Shown: positions 48,243-57,958, counted from the stretch's first letter. The stretch is DNA of 64,000 nucleotides from Rhodanobacteraceae bacterium (GCA_016717705.1 JADKFD010000102.1:1-64000); one strand, 5' to 3'. Notes: generated by a model not told the origin, from the letters alone. Program-made: numbers and translations.

Positions 48243-48965
48243 TCAGCCCGCGGGGAAACGCAATGCCCATGGTCGCCAGATACCCTCCTGGCGTACCTCG
48301 CCCGGCCCGAACTGGATCTTGTAGTTCATCTTGGGATGCCCATCGATCCAGAAGCCGAGATAAAGGTGGGCCAGACCCTGGTGCCGGCAATGCTCGATCT
48401 GTTGCAGGATGGCGAAGGTCCCCAGCGATCGGCGCGCATGTTCCGGGGAAAAATAGGTGTAGACCGCCGACGCAGCGTTGGCGGCCTGATCGGTGACCGC
48501 GGCGCCGATCAATAGCCCAGACAGACGCATTTCCATGAACCAGGTATCGGCCCAGCGACTGAGCAGGAAGCGCTGGTAGTCCTCGGGATTCGGATCGTCC
48601 ATGCCGCCCGCGGCGTGGCGCTGGCGCAGATAGCAGCGATACAGCGCGAAGTGCTCGTCTGACGGCTCGGCCGGGCGCCAATCTATGCTGACATCGCTGT
48701 TGCGTGCCCATACCCGTCGCTGCGCCCGATTGGGCGTGAATGCGGCGATCGGCACACGATAGGGCACGCAAGCCGCGCAACTGCCGCAATCGGGCCGGTA
48801 GACCACGTCACCGGCGCGACGGAAGCCGTGCGCCAGCGCGCGGCCGAAGATCTCCGGTACTGCCGGCGATTGCGGGTCGAGGACCTGGTTGATCGACAGC
48901 CGATCGGCGTAGTAGCCGCATTGATGGGCGCCGGTTCGATACAGGCGGACGCTGTCGCTGGCCAC
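48243..48965 (-). CDS. bpt: Aspartate/glutamate leucyltransferase (Bpt)
   Basis: N-end-rule aminoacyl-tRNA-protein transferase that adds Leu to N-terminal Asp/Glu for ClpS-ClpAP degradation. 240 aa. Motifs: HQCGYYADRLSINQVL, PDCGSCAACVPYRVPI with clustered cysteines, FLLSRWADTWFMEMRLSG, YLGFWIDGHPKMNYKIQFGP. Transcribed 18 bp downstream of tesB, likely the same transcript. Confidence 0.93.
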   Translation of the reverse strand: MASDSVRLYRTGAHQCGYYADRLSINQVLDPQSPAVPEIFGRALAHGFRRAGDVVYRPDCGSCAACVPYRVPIAAFTPNRAQRRVWARNSDVSIDWRPAEPSDEHFALYRCYLRQRHAAGGMDDPNPEDYQRFLLSRWADTWFMEMRLSGLLIGAAVTDQAANAASAVYTYFSPEHARRSLGTFAILQQIEHCRHQGLAHLYLGFWIDGHPKMNYKIQFGPGEVRQEGIWRPWALRFPAG

Positions 48966-48983
48966 GATCCGCCGCCTCCAGAC

Positions 48984-49856
48984 TCAGCTGCCGGCTTCGG
49001 GCGTGAGGCGCATCAGGCCTTCCTGCGCCGTGGATGCCACCAGGCGGCCCTGGCGGTCGTAGATCATGCCGCGCGAAAGTCCGCGCGCGCCCTGCGCGGT
49101 TGGGCTGTCGCACGAGTACAGCAGCCAATCGTCGACGCGGAAAGGGCGATGGAACCACATGGCATGATCGAGACTGGCCATCTGCACATTGCCCTGCAGA
49201 TAGCTGATGCCGTGCGGCAGCGTCGCGGTACCGATCAGGTGGAAGTCCGAGGCATAGGCGAGCAGCGCGCGGTGTAGCAGTTCGTCGTCGGCGATGCGAT
49301 CGACCAGACGGAACCAGACATGCTGCAGCGGCGGGCGTTTGGGCGGCTTGAAATCGTCGCGCGGGTAGACGTGGCGGAATTCGAAGGGACCGCGGCTCAT
49401 CACCCAGCGCTGCAGTTTCGGCGGGATCTTCGCCAGGGTTTCGGCTGCTATCGGTTCCGGTTCAGCGACATCTTCCGGCGGCGGTACGTCGGGCATCGAC
49501 ATCTGGTGGGTCAGGCCTTCTTCGGGTTCCTGGAACGACGCTGCCATGGTGAAGATCGGCTGGCCGTGCTGGATGGCGACCACGCGGCGCGAACTGAAGC
49601 TCTTCCCGTCGCGGCTGCGATCGACTTCATAGACGATCGGCGCCTCGACATCCCCGGCACGCAGGAAATAGGCGTGCAGCGAATGCACCACGCGGCCCTC
49701 CACGGTGCGCTGCGCCGCCGCCAGCGATTGACCGAGCACCTGTCCGCCGAACACGAAGCGCGTGCCGATATCACGGCTCTGGCCACGAAACAGGTTCTCT
49801 TCGATGCGCTCCAGTTGCAGCAGGTCGACGAGTTCGGTGACGATGGCTTTGGGCAT
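48984..49856 (-). CDS. tesB: Acyl-CoA thioesterase II
   Basis: Double hot-dog thioesterase, 290 aa. GGQVLGQSLAAAQRTVEGR and VHSLHAYFLRAGDVEAPIVY in the first domain. SLDHAMWFHRPFRVDDWLLY with the catalytic Asp and ASTAQEGLMR with Gln in the second. Start chosen at ATG 49856 (MPKAIVTELVDLLQLERIEE); a 16-codon extension upstream is out of family alignment. Confidence 0.93.
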   Translation of the reverse strand: MPKAIVTELVDLLQLERIEENLFRGQSRDIGTRFVFGGQVLGQSLAAAQRTVEGRVVHSLHAYFLRAGDVEAPIVYEVDRSRDGKSFSSRRVVAIQHGQPIFTMAASFQEPEEGLTHQMSMPDVPPPEDVAEPEPIAAETLAKIPPKLQRWVMSRGPFEFRHVYPRDDFKPPKRPPLQHVWFRLVDRIADDELLHRALLAYASDFHLIGTATLPHGISYLQGNVQMASLDHAMWFHRPFRVDDWLLYSCDSPTAQGARGLSRGMIYDRQGRLVASTAQEGLMRLTPEAGS

Positions 49857-49923
49857 TGGATCCGGAGCGCAGAGGTAGGATTCGGTGAGCATAGCGAAGC
49901 GCAACGGCGAGATGCCTTTGCTC

Positions 49924-50109
49924 TTGTGGGAGCGGGTTTATCCCGCGATCTTTGCTTGTTCCTGGTTTGGGTGTAGGCCCGGCGCCGCAAAAACCAAAGC
50001 ATCGCGGTGTAAACCCGTTCCCACAGAAGCAAAGGCAAGAGCTCGCGGGGTAAACCCGCTCCCACAGTGAAGCAAGGGCGAAAGCTCGCCGGGTAAACCC
50101 GCTCCCACA
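49924..50109. repeat. Cluster of four family B repeats
   Basis: One copy TTGTGGGAGCGGGTTTATCC at 49924 faces three reverse copies (50001-50025, 50041-50066, 50084-50109) of GTAAACCCG(C/T)TCCCACA. The copies can pair into alternative stems. The interval 49857-50171 upstream of tesB and past trmJ has no gene. Confidence 0.85.
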
Positions 50110-50146
50110 AAAGCGAAGACTATCGGGGCGCGCAAGTTCGCCTCTG

Positions 50147-50178
50147 CCACTCACCACTCACCATTCACTATTCACTGC
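50147..50178. repeat. AGTGAATAGTGAATGGTGAG-type repeat at the trmJ 3' end
   Basis: CCACTCACCACTCACCATTC and ACTATTCACTGC, the same family as 4049-4083 and 4220-4243. Here it reaches into the last codons of trmJ (stop at 50172), so the repeat supplies the trmJ stop region. Confidence 0.65.
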
Positions 50179-50948
50179 TTCTTGACGCGCCCGCGCACGG
50201 CAATCTCGGTCTCGGTCAGGATGCCGCGCAGGATCTGGACTTCGCGCTCGTCGGGCATGCCGCGCTGGTACAGGCGGCGCAGCCTGCGCATGATCTTGAC
50301 CGAGCTGCGATCGCCGAAGAAACCGATCAGCGCCAGCACCTGTTCGAGGTGATCGAAATAGCGCTCCAGCTGTTCGTTCGGCGCCGGGATGTGCGTGCTG
50401 CTTGCTTGCGCGGGGCCAATTCGGCTCAAAGCCTCGCAGCGCAATTCATAAGACAGCACTTGAACCGCGCTGGCGAGGTTCAGGGAACTGTAGGTGGGAT
50501 TGGCGGGGATGGTGACCAGGTACTGGCAAAGCTCCAGTTCCTCGTTGGTCAGCCCGGTGCGTTCGGTGCCGTACAGCACGGCCACCGGTCCGAGCGCAGC
50601 GGCGTCCAGCGCCAGCCGGGCGAATTCGCGCGGTTCGATCTCGAGCATGCGGATGCCACGGCGCCGGTCGCTGCTGCCGAACACGACGCGCGAATCGGCC
50701 AGCGCCTCGCCGAGCGTCGCGCAGATTGCTGCCTGGTCGAGCAGGTCTTCGGCGCCGGAAGCCAGTGCCGTGGCTTCGGCGTCGGGAAATCGCAGTGGCG
50801 ATACCAGCCGCAGCTGGCTCAGGCCCATGGTCTTCAGGGCGCGCGCGGTAGAACCGATATTGCCCGGGTGCGAGGTCTGCATCAGCACCGTCGCGACCGG
50901 TCGCAGCAGATCGTCGACGCTGGATGTCGGCGAGCGGTTCTCGCTCAT
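50172..50948 (-). CDS. trmJ: TrmJ-like tRNA/rRNA methyltransferase (SPOUT)
   Basis: SAM-dependent ribose methyltransferase, probably of tRNA position 32; 258 aa. SPOUT knot motifs: VLMQTSHPGNIGSTARALKT, VAVLYGTERTGLTNEELELC, TIPANPTYSSLNLASAVQVL. A C-terminal tail follows (YFDHLEQVLALIGFF). The ATG overlaps the kmo stop by 4 nt (ATGA), so it is co-expressed with the kynurenine genes. Confidence 0.93.
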   Translation of the reverse strand: MSENRSPTSSVDDLLRPVATVLMQTSHPGNIGSTARALKTMGLSQLRLVSPLRFPDAEATALASGAEDLLDQAAICATLGEALADSRVVFGSSDRRRGIRMLEIEPREFARLALDAAALGPVAVLYGTERTGLTNEELELCQYLVTIPANPTYSSLNLASAVQVLSYELRCEALSRIGPAQASSTHIPAPNEQLERYFDHLEQVLALIGFFGDRSSVKIMRRLRRLYQRGMPDEREVQILRGILTETEIAVRGRVKKQ

Positions 50949-52315
50949 GGGGCCAATGCGGGGATGTGCTGGGCGGCCAGGCGCTGCGCGGCATCCAGAT
51001 CGATGTCTTCCAGGGTGTGCTTGCCGCGCGTCAGTTGTTCCAGCAGGGCGCGCTGCAACTCGCCGCGCTCGCGCGCCAGCGCATACGGGATTGAGGTGAA
51101 CATGACCATGCTGTAGCGCGGAATGAAGTGGCCCGGCAGGCGCTTGGCCAGTTCCAGTTCCAGCTGACGTCGCAGTTGATAGCCGGGATCGGCAACCGTC
51201 TCGCGCATTTCGACATAGTTCTCCAGCGCCATCTCGGCAATGGCGTGGGTGTTGCCGCGGCGCTCGGATTCAAAATCGGCGAACACGGCTTCCCAGTCCA
51301 GCGTCGGGTCGCCGTCGCGCTTTTCGATCAGGTCGAGCAACGCGACGCAATCCTCGAAGGCGCAGTTCATGCCTTGCCCGTGGAAGGGCACGATGGCATG
51401 CGCGGCGTCGCCGATCAGCAGGGCGCGATCGCCCTGGCGCCAGCGCGGGCAGCGCAGTGTGCCCAGCGCGCCAACCGGATGCGCCTGATACTGCTGGTCA
51501 AAATCCGGAATCAGCGCCAGCGCGTCGGCGAAGTCGCGCGCGAACCAGGCGCGTGCGGTGCTTGCATCGGCATAGGCGGCAAAACTGGTGTCGCCGTGGT
51601 GCGGCAGGAACAGGGTTGCGGTGAAACTGGCGTCCGGATTGGGCAGCGCGATCAACATGTAGCCGCCACGCGGCCAGATGTGCAGCGCATCCGGATCCAG
51701 CGCCGGCTTGCCGTCGGCGCGCGGCGGAATGTTCAGTTCCTTGTAGCCGTGGTCGAGAAAATCGGTGGTCTGTCCCAGCGGCTGCTCCGCTTCCATCGCC
51801 GCACGCACTGTCGATCCCGCACCATCCGCACCGATCAGTACGGAAAAATCCACGATCATCGCGGATTGATCACGTTCGTCGACGAAATGGACTCTTCGCG
51901 ATGCGAAGTCGACCGCATCCAGTCGGGCATGGAAGTGCAGCTGCGCACCTGCTTGTGCGGCCACATCCATCAGCGTCTGGTTGAGGCGGCCGCGGTGCAC
52001 CGACCAGATGACTTCATCGGCATCCAGGCCGTAGGTCTGGAACTGCGTTTGTCCGGCACGATCGTGCAGCATGCGGCCGCGCATCGGCAGCGCGTATTCG
52101 AGCACCTGGGTGGTGGCGTTGGCGCGGCGCAAGCCTTCCCAGCCGCGCGCGGCCAGCGCCAGATTGATCGAGCGACCGGCCGCGACCTGTTCCCGGCGCA
52201 GATCGCCACGGCGCTCGAAGATGGCGACGCGATGGCCGTGGCCAGCCAGCTGTGCCGCCAGCAGCGCGCCAGCGAGGCCGGCTCCGGCGATGACGATGGG
52301 GGCAGCTTCGGTCAT
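50945..52315 (-). CDS. kmo: Kynurenine 3-monooxygenase
   Basis: FAD/NADPH hydroxylase making 3-hydroxykynurenine from kynurenine. 456 aa. Rossmann GAGLAGALLAAQLAGHGHRV, IFERRGDLR, GRSINLALAARGWEGL, and the FAD motif LLIGDAAHAIVPFHGQGMNC. ATG at 52315 overlaps the kynU stop (ATGA). C-terminal hydrophobic stretch (SMVMFTSIPYALAR) as in bacterial Kmo. The pathway leads to 3-hydroxyanthranilate and NAD or to catabolism; haaO and kynA are not in the window. Confidence 0.95.
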   Translation of the reverse strand: MTEAAPIVIAGAGLAGALLAAQLAGHGHRVAIFERRGDLRREQVAAGRSINLALAARGWEGLRRANATTQVLEYALPMRGRMLHDRAGQTQFQTYGLDADEVIWSVHRGRLNQTLMDVAAQAGAQLHFHARLDAVDFASRRVHFVDERDQSAMIVDFSVLIGADGAGSTVRAAMEAEQPLGQTTDFLDHGYKELNIPPRADGKPALDPDALHIWPRGGYMLIALPNPDASFTATLFLPHHGDTSFAAYADASTARAWFARDFADALALIPDFDQQYQAHPVGALGTLRCPRWRQGDRALLIGDAAHAIVPFHGQGMNCAFEDCVALLDLIEKRDGDPTLDWEAVFADFESERRGNTHAIAEMALENYVEMRETVADPGYQLRRQLELELAKRLPGHFIPRYSMVMFTSIPYALARERGELQRALLEQLTRGKHTLEDIDLDAAQRLAAQHIPALAP

Positions 52316-53580
52316 GACGATGATCCACTCCGGAAGTGATCGCGCAGCGCCTCGACCAGGCGCTCGCAATCGGCAAGATGGTTGTACAGCGGCGCCGGCG
52401 AGGCGCGAATCACATCGGGTTCACGCCAGTCGCAGATGATGCCGTCGCGGGCCAGATGCTCGAAGGCCCGGCGCCCGGCGTCGCGGCCGGCGCGCACGCG
52501 CAGCGACAGCTGGCAGCCGCGCTGCGCCGGATCCGCCGGCGTCAGGATTTCCAGATGTTCGGACAAGTCCTGTTCCAGCGCGTTGGCCAGCCAGCCGGTC
52601 AATGCGATCGACCGTCTGCGCAGTGCCGCAAGCCCGGCGCGGTCGAATTGATCGAGCGAAACGCGCAGCGGCGCGAGCGCGAGGATCGACGGATTGGACA
52701 ACTGCCAGCCGTCGGCGCCGGGGCTCGGCACGAAGTTCGGACCCATGCGAAAGCGGGTGGCCGCCTCGTGTCCCCACCAACCGGCAAAGCGCGGCAGGTC
52801 GGCGCGGGCGTGGCGTTCGTGGACAAAGCAACCGGCAATCGCCCCCGGCCCTGAATTCAGATACTTGTAGCTGCACCAGACGGCGAAATCAGCGCCGCTG
52901 TCGTGCAGGTCGACCGGCACGTTGCCGATCGCGTGGGCGAGATCGAAACCGGTGCGGCAGCCGTAGCGTGCGCCGAGCTTGGCGATGGCGGCGAGGTCGA
53001 AGCGCTGCCCGCTGGCGTATTGCACGCCCGGCCACAGGATCAGCGCGATGCGCTCGCCTTCGCGTGCCAGGACCTCTTCGATCTGCCCGACATCGATGGT
53101 GTGGGCGCCAGGTTCCGGCGCCAGTTCGATCAAATCGGTGGCTGGATCACCGCCGTGATAGATGATCTGCGAGGCCACCGCATGGCGATCGGAGGGAAAG
53201 GCGCGCGCCTCGATGAGGATCTTGCGGCGCTGCGGCGTCGGGCGATAGAAGCTGACCAGCATCAGGTGCAGATTGGTGGTCAGCGTGTTCATTGCCACCA
53301 CTTCGATCGGCTTGGCGCCGGCGATGCGCGCCAGGCCGTCGCGCACCAGTTGGTGGTATGGCATCCAGGCGTCGGCGTCAGTGAAGTGCGCCTCCACCGC
53401 ATGCGTGCGCCATTGCGCGACGACGCGATCGAGAGCGGCCGGCGTGGCCGTGGGCATCAGGCCGAGCGAGTTGCCGCAGAAATAGGCGACTTCACGGCCG
53501 CCGTGCAGCGGGATGGCGAATTCATCGCGCAGGCTCGGCAACGCGTCTTCGGTTCCCGGCAGTTGGGGTTGTCTGGTCAC
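52312..53580 (-). CDS. kynU: Kynureninase
   Basis: PLP enzyme cleaving 3-hydroxykynurenine to 3-hydroxyanthranilate and alanine. 422 aa. FCGNSLGLMPTATPAALDRV near the N-terminus, MNTLTTNLHLMLVSFYRP, GFDLAHAIGNVPVDLHDSGA, PLP Lys in WCSYKYLNSGPGAI, and GWWGHEAATRFRMGPNF. No ATG is near the conserved N-terminus; the GTG at 53580 (VTRQPQLPGTEDALPSLRDE) is the best start. First gene of kynU-kmo-trmJ, all overlapping by 4 nt. Confidence 0.94.
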   Translation of the reverse strand: MTRQPQLPGTEDALPSLRDEFAIPLHGGREVAYFCGNSLGLMPTATPAALDRVVAQWRTHAVEAHFTDADAWMPYHQLVRDGLARIAGAKPIEVVAMNTLTTNLHLMLVSFYRPTPQRRKILIEARAFPSDRHAVASQIIYHGGDPATDLIELAPEPGAHTIDVGQIEEVLAREGERIALILWPGVQYASGQRFDLAAIAKLGARYGCRTGFDLAHAIGNVPVDLHDSGADFAVWCSYKYLNSGPGAIAGCFVHERHARADLPRFAGWWGHEAATRFRMGPNFVPSPGADGWQLSNPSILALAPLRVSLDQFDRAGLAALRRRSIALTGWLANALEQDLSEHLEILTPADPAQRGCQLSLRVRAGRDAGRRAFEHLARDGIICDWREPDVIRASPAPLYNHLADCERLVEALRDHFRSGSSS

Positions 53581-53696
53581 CGGAATACTCGGCTCTCTGG
53601 GCAAGCGTCGGCATGCTACCCGCAACCCGACATACACGCGCAGATGTCGCCGTGCATGCCATGCTTGTCTCCTATCTGTTGAACGATTCTGAGCCG

Positions 53697-56117
53697 ATGC
53701 CCGTAAATTCACCGAAGGCGCGCCCGAGACAGGGGGTCTTGCGAACAATGTGCTGTGCTGCGGGTGTCCTGCTCAGCGCCAGTGTGCTGGCCCAACCGGT
53801 GCACCTGTTGACCGACGCGCTGCCGACGCCGGTGCAAGGCGACGGTTGTTCCGGAGACAATTTCGGCATCGCGATGGCCGTCAGTGGCAACTACGCCGTC
53901 ATCGGCGCCTATGGTGACACCGTGGTCGCTCCGCAAGTCCAGTTTGGCATCGCGCAGGGCTCGGCCTATGTGTTCGAACGCATCGGCGACAACTGGGTGG
54001 TGGCGCAGAAACTGAGCCCCGAGCCGATCGGCGGGGATGGCGACAATTTTGGCGTCAGCATCTCGATGTCCGATGATCTGCTGGCGATCGGCGCGCCACG
54101 CCGCACTCAGGACGGCGAACTCGAGTCCGGCACCGTGTTCATTTACGGACGCTCTGCAGGCGGCTATCTGTTGCGCCAGATCCTGAATTCCGAGCTTGCG
54201 GCCACTGGTCAGCGCTTTGGTACTGCCGTCGCGCTGTGGCAGGACCAGTTGGCGGTCGGCGTTCCCGGCAGCGGCAACGGACGCGTGGATCTGTATCGGC
54301 GCGACGGCTTTGGCACCTATGTTTTTCAGCGCAGCCTGGCACCCGAGCCGACGGCAACCGAGGCGCGCTTCGGCACGGCGCTGGCGCTCGCCGATGGACA
54401 ATTGCTGATCGGTGCACCCGCCGCCGAGGGCGCTGGCGCGGTCTTCCGCAGCGTCTACTCGCTGGCCGGCTGGTCCGACGCCGAGCGCCTGCGGTTGTCC
54501 GCAACTCCGGGCATGGAACTGGGTGCCGCACTGGCCATCGCGCAGGGTGTGGCGCTGGTCGGGGCGCCGGGCGCGGGCGCCGGCGAAGTGCGCATGCTGA
54601 TCAGCGATGCCGGATCCTGGGTCCGGACTGGGGTGTTGGTCGCCGCGGACGGTGTCGCCGGCGACCGTTTCGGCAGCGCGATAGCCGTGGATGCCGGGCG
54701 TGCTGCCATCGCCGCGCCGGCGGCGCTGTTCAGCGAGGGAAAGACCTACCTGTATGCGCGCTCAGGCGCCGAGTTCAGCTCAATGGGGGCGCTGGACATC
54801 GCCGATGGCGGCGCCGCCAAGCGTTTTGGAGGATCGCTGGCGCTGGCCGCGGACGGCGTGCTGATCGGCGCCGATCTGGATCGGGTGGGCCCGAATCCGA
54901 GTCAGGGTTCGGCACGCTGGTTCCGGCCGTCTGGCGGATCCTATGTGCAACTCGCAAAGCTCGACAGCGGCAACGGCGCCATCTATGACCGCTATGGCAC
55001 GTCAGTCGCAGTCGATGGCGATTTCGCCCTGGTCGGCGCCTATCTGGAAGACACCGCGGTCGGCGGCGACGCGGGCGCGGCGCATTGGTTCCGGCGGGTC
55101 GATCGGCAATGGGTCTATGGCGGCCAGTTGCTGGCGCCCGACGCCGAGATCGAAGACCGCTTCGGCATTGCAGTCGATATCGATGGCGATCGCATGGCGG
55201 TCGGCGCGGTCTGGGACGTGGTGGGCACCAACGTCGATCAGGGCTCGGCGTACATCTACCATCGGCAGGGCGCCGACTGGGTGTTCGAAGCCAAGCTCGT
55301 CGCCAGTGATGGCGCCGCCGGCGATTACTTCGGCTATGCGCTGTCGCTGGATGGCGATCGCCTCCTGGTGGGGGCGCGGGGGGTCTCGGTACCCGTGGTC
55401 GATCAGGGTCGCGCCTATGTCTTCGTCCGCGGCGAATCCGGGTGGACGCAGGAAGCCCGGTTGCCGTTCGCCGGCATCAATCCGCAGGCCTACTTCGGCA
55501 CCAGCGTCGCTCTGGCCGGCGAACTGGCCCTGGTCGGCGCGCCGGGGACCAGGGTTGGCGCCGGGCCGCAGGCCGCGGGTGCCGCAGTGGTGTTCCGGCG
55601 GCAGGGCGCAAGCTGGACGCAGACCGCGATCTTGCAGGCGCCGCAGCCGCAGGCCAACGGGGCCTACGGTTACGCCGTCGCCGCTGATTCCGAGCGCTTG
55701 CTGGTCGGCGCCTTCCTGGACGGCTTTCTCGGCAGAGGTGCCGCCTATGTCTATCGAAGCGCCGATCTGGTGCTGGACGGTGAGTTGCGCGCGAGCCAGG
55801 TGCAGCCGGGAGAGGGGTTGGGAATCGCGGTCGCGATTTCTGGCACGACCGCCGTGTTGGGTGCCTCCGGATACGATCTGCCAGGCAAAGTTGGTGTCGG
55901 TACTGTGCGCATCTTCGAACGCGGCGCGCAGGGTTGGCAGGAGGACCAGCAGTGGTTTGCGGCGGACGCTGCCGACGGCGATGGCTTCGGCGGTGCGGTG
56001 GCACTGGATGGCGTGCACGCGGTGATTGGCGCGCCCGGCAAGGGAATCGAGAATCCGTTGGAGGGCGTGGCCTACGTCAGCAAAATCAACGCGCTGTTTG
56101 CCGATGGCTTTGAATAA
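53697..56117 (+). CDS. Exported FG-GAP repeat protein with C-terminal FADGFE tag
   Basis: An 806-aa secreted protein. Leader VLRTMCCAAGVLLSASVLAQ, then about 14 repeats of the FG-GAP type such as GDNFGIAMAVSGNYAVIGAY, GDYFGYALSLDGDRLLVGAR and GDGFGGAVALDGVHAVIGAP, which would form one or two integrin-alpha-like beta-propellers. It ends ALFADGFE; the same tag ends the metalloprotease at 56156. ATG at 53697 chosen for the signal peptide. Function unknown; surface or extracellular binding is inferred. Confidence 0.85.
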   Translation: MPVNSPKARPRQGVLRTMCCAAGVLLSASVLAQPVHLLTDALPTPVQGDGCSGDNFGIAMAVSGNYAVIGAYGDTVVAPQVQFGIAQGSAYVFERIGDNWVVAQKLSPEPIGGDGDNFGVSISMSDDLLAIGAPRRTQDGELESGTVFIYGRSAGGYLLRQILNSELAATGQRFGTAVALWQDQLAVGVPGSGNGRVDLYRRDGFGTYVFQRSLAPEPTATEARFGTALALADGQLLIGAPAAEGAGAVFRSVYSLAGWSDAERLRLSATPGMELGAALAIAQGVALVGAPGAGAGEVRMLISDAGSWVRTGVLVAADGVAGDRFGSAIAVDAGRAAIAAPAALFSEGKTYLYARSGAEFSSMGALDIADGGAAKRFGGSLALAADGVLIGADLDRVGPNPSQGSARWFRPSGGSYVQLAKLDSGNGAIYDRYGTSVAVDGDFALVGAYLEDTAVGGDAGAAHWFRRVDRQWVYGGQLLAPDAEIEDRFGIAVDIDGDRMAVGAVWDVVGTNVDQGSAYIYHRQGADWVFEAKLVASDGAAGDYFGYALSLDGDRLLVGARGVSVPVVDQGRAYVFVRGESGWTQEARLPFAGINPQAYFGTSVALAGELALVGAPGTRVGAGPQAAGAAVVFRRQGASWTQTAILQAPQPQANGAYGYAVAADSERLLVGAFLDGFLGRGAAYVYRSADLVLDGELRASQVQPGEGLGIAVAISGTTAVLGASGYDLPGKVGVGTVRIFERGAQGWQEDQQWFAADAADGDGFGGAVALDGVHAVIGAPGKGIENPLEGVAYVSKINALFADGFE

Positions 56118-56155
56118 GCCTGCGCACCCGGAGGTGCGCAGCGGTCAAGCAACGA

Positions 56156-57871
56156 TCACTCAAAGCCGTTGGCGAAGGCGAATGTACCGGCCGGGTTGGT
56201 CAGCACATAGGTGCAGCGACGATTGGCGGGCACCGTCGTCCCGGCGGTGAAATTGTCGTACATCGATTGCAACTCGCTGGCGCTGTAGCCGTCAGCAGCA
56301 GCTGCGTTCAAGACGGCTTGCGCGGCGTCCTGCTGATTGGTGCTGGAGCCGGTCATGCCCAGGCCGAGCAGGAAAGCGCGATCTGCACGCTGGCGACCGA
56401 TGCTGTTGTAATTCAGCAGGTTGCAGGAAGCCCAGTACTGGCCCTGGGTATGGATGGCGCCCGAAAGCGTCTGGTAGGTGGCGCTCAGGTGGTAGTTGGT
56501 CACGCGTCCGCCCCAGAACGGGTTGTGTCCATCCCAGTTGAACATCCAGAAGTAGGCCGTGACATTGCTCGGCCAGTGATTGAAGCTGCGGCTGTATGAC
56601 GATGCCAGATAGTCGCCAGTGCCTTCGGACAGACCCTGCACCTGCGACAACCCGTGAGTCAGCCAGTCATGGATGCCATGACCGAGTTCATGAATGACGA
56701 CATCGGCGTCCTCGGCATCATCGACGCCGCCCTCGCCGAAGGACAAACGGCCGGTGCCCGAGGTGTAGAAGGAATTGTCGTCGCCGTTCACGCCGCGCGG
56801 GTCGTAGCGCACACCACCCACGTACTGATACGGCGCAATCGGCACGTTGAGCGTGGTGTTGATGTAACGCATGAAGGTGTCGATGTGGTAGTAGACATTG
56901 ACGCCCTCGAACTTGTCGTTATCGCGCGTGAACAGGAAGTTGCCGGCGGCATCGGTTGGACAGTTGTTGGCGTCCATCGGCGCTTCCCAGTCGGTGCACT
57001 CGGCCCACGGACCCTTCAGCGTCCAGTTGCCGGTGACCTGGGTCAAGTCGCGCAGCGGCCGGGTGAACACCTGGGCATCCAGTTGCGCGGTGTTGGCATC
57101 GCTGCCGTCGACATAGCCGGTGGCGCCATAGGCCACCTGCGCGCTGGACAGCGGGTCCGGGTCGAAAGCGCGACCGCTGCCGTCGAAATTCAGGCTGCGG
57201 TTCTCCACGCGCACGATTGCGCCACTGCCAGCGTCGACCAGCACTTCCCAACTGCCCCCGGGGTAGCCTTTCGGTTCCAGCAGGACGCGCCATACGCGCA
57301 ATGCGCTGTCGCGGTTCCACCACATCTCGGTGTGGTCGACGTAGTTGAAGCCGCCGCTGGCGCCGAGGTACTCCGCCGCCCGCGACTGCGCTGTCGCGGC
57401 GTCGATCCTGGCTGGCGCGCCGGGCGCCAGATCCACCGGCTGCAGCGATTGCTGGACAAAGATGACCTCGCCGCCCGCGGTGACCGACACCACGATTTCG
57501 CTGCCATGGAGCGGCAAGCCGTTCCAGTACTGCTGGAAACGGACGACGCTGAACGGTCCGAAGTTCTTGCTGTGCAGCGCCCGCAACTCGTGCCCCGGCG
57601 CGCGCAGGTTCAGCTGCAACTGTTCGCTACCGCGTGCCTCCAGGTATTGACGCGCCATGCTCTCGGCGTCGGCTGGAGTCGCCGTGAAAGCCGGACGGTA
57701 AAGCGCTCGCGGTGCCAGGGTGGTGCGGTCAAATCGGCCGTCGTCCCGGGTCACGCTGGGCCGATCGGAATCGACGCCGATCTGCAGCGGCGGATAATTG
57801 CCGGGCTTGGCCGCGAAGGCCTGACCGGTGAGTGCGGTGACCAGAGCACAGAAAACGAGTCGGCGAGTCAT
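56156..57871 (-). CDS. Secreted zinc metalloprotease (M4/M36-like), FANGFE tag
   Basis: 571-aa exported protease. Signal peptide MTRRLVFCALVTALTGQAFA. A propeptide with FTP/PepSY-like segments (LPLHGSEIVVSVTAGGEVIF, SWEVLVDAGSGAIVRVENRS) precedes the catalytic region with VVIHELGHGIHDWLTHGLSQ (HExxH) and SEGTGDYLASSY (third ligand Glu). C-terminal residues TFAFANGFE match the tag of the convergent FG-GAP gene. ATG at 57871; upstream TTG rejected. Convergent ends are 38 bp apart. Confidence 0.9.
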   Translation of the reverse strand: MTRRLVFCALVTALTGQAFAAKPGNYPPLQIGVDSDRPSVTRDDGRFDRTTLAPRALYRPAFTATPADAESMARQYLEARGSEQLQLNLRAPGHELRALHSKNFGPFSVVRFQQYWNGLPLHGSEIVVSVTAGGEVIFVQQSLQPVDLAPGAPARIDAATAQSRAAEYLGASGGFNYVDHTEMWWNRDSALRVWRVLLEPKGYPGGSWEVLVDAGSGAIVRVENRSLNFDGSGRAFDPDPLSSAQVAYGATGYVDGSDANTAQLDAQVFTRPLRDLTQVTGNWTLKGPWAECTDWEAPMDANNCPTDAAGNFLFTRDNDKFEGVNVYYHIDTFMRYINTTLNVPIAPYQYVGGVRYDPRGVNGDDNSFYTSGTGRLSFGEGGVDDAEDADVVIHELGHGIHDWLTHGLSQVQGLSEGTGDYLASSYSRSFNHWPSNVTAYFWMFNWDGHNPFWGGRVTNYHLSATYQTLSGAIHTQGQYWASCNLLNYNSIGRQRADRAFLLGLGMTGSSTNQQDAAQAVLNAAAADGYSASELQSMYDNFTAGTTVPANRRCTYVLTNPAGTFAFANGFE

Positions 57872-57958
57872 CAATTGGGTCAACAGGGTCTGGCCTCGCG
57901 GCCGGGCCGCGGATTATCGACGCCTGTGGACAGGCACTCAACACACGCTCGTCGGCAA

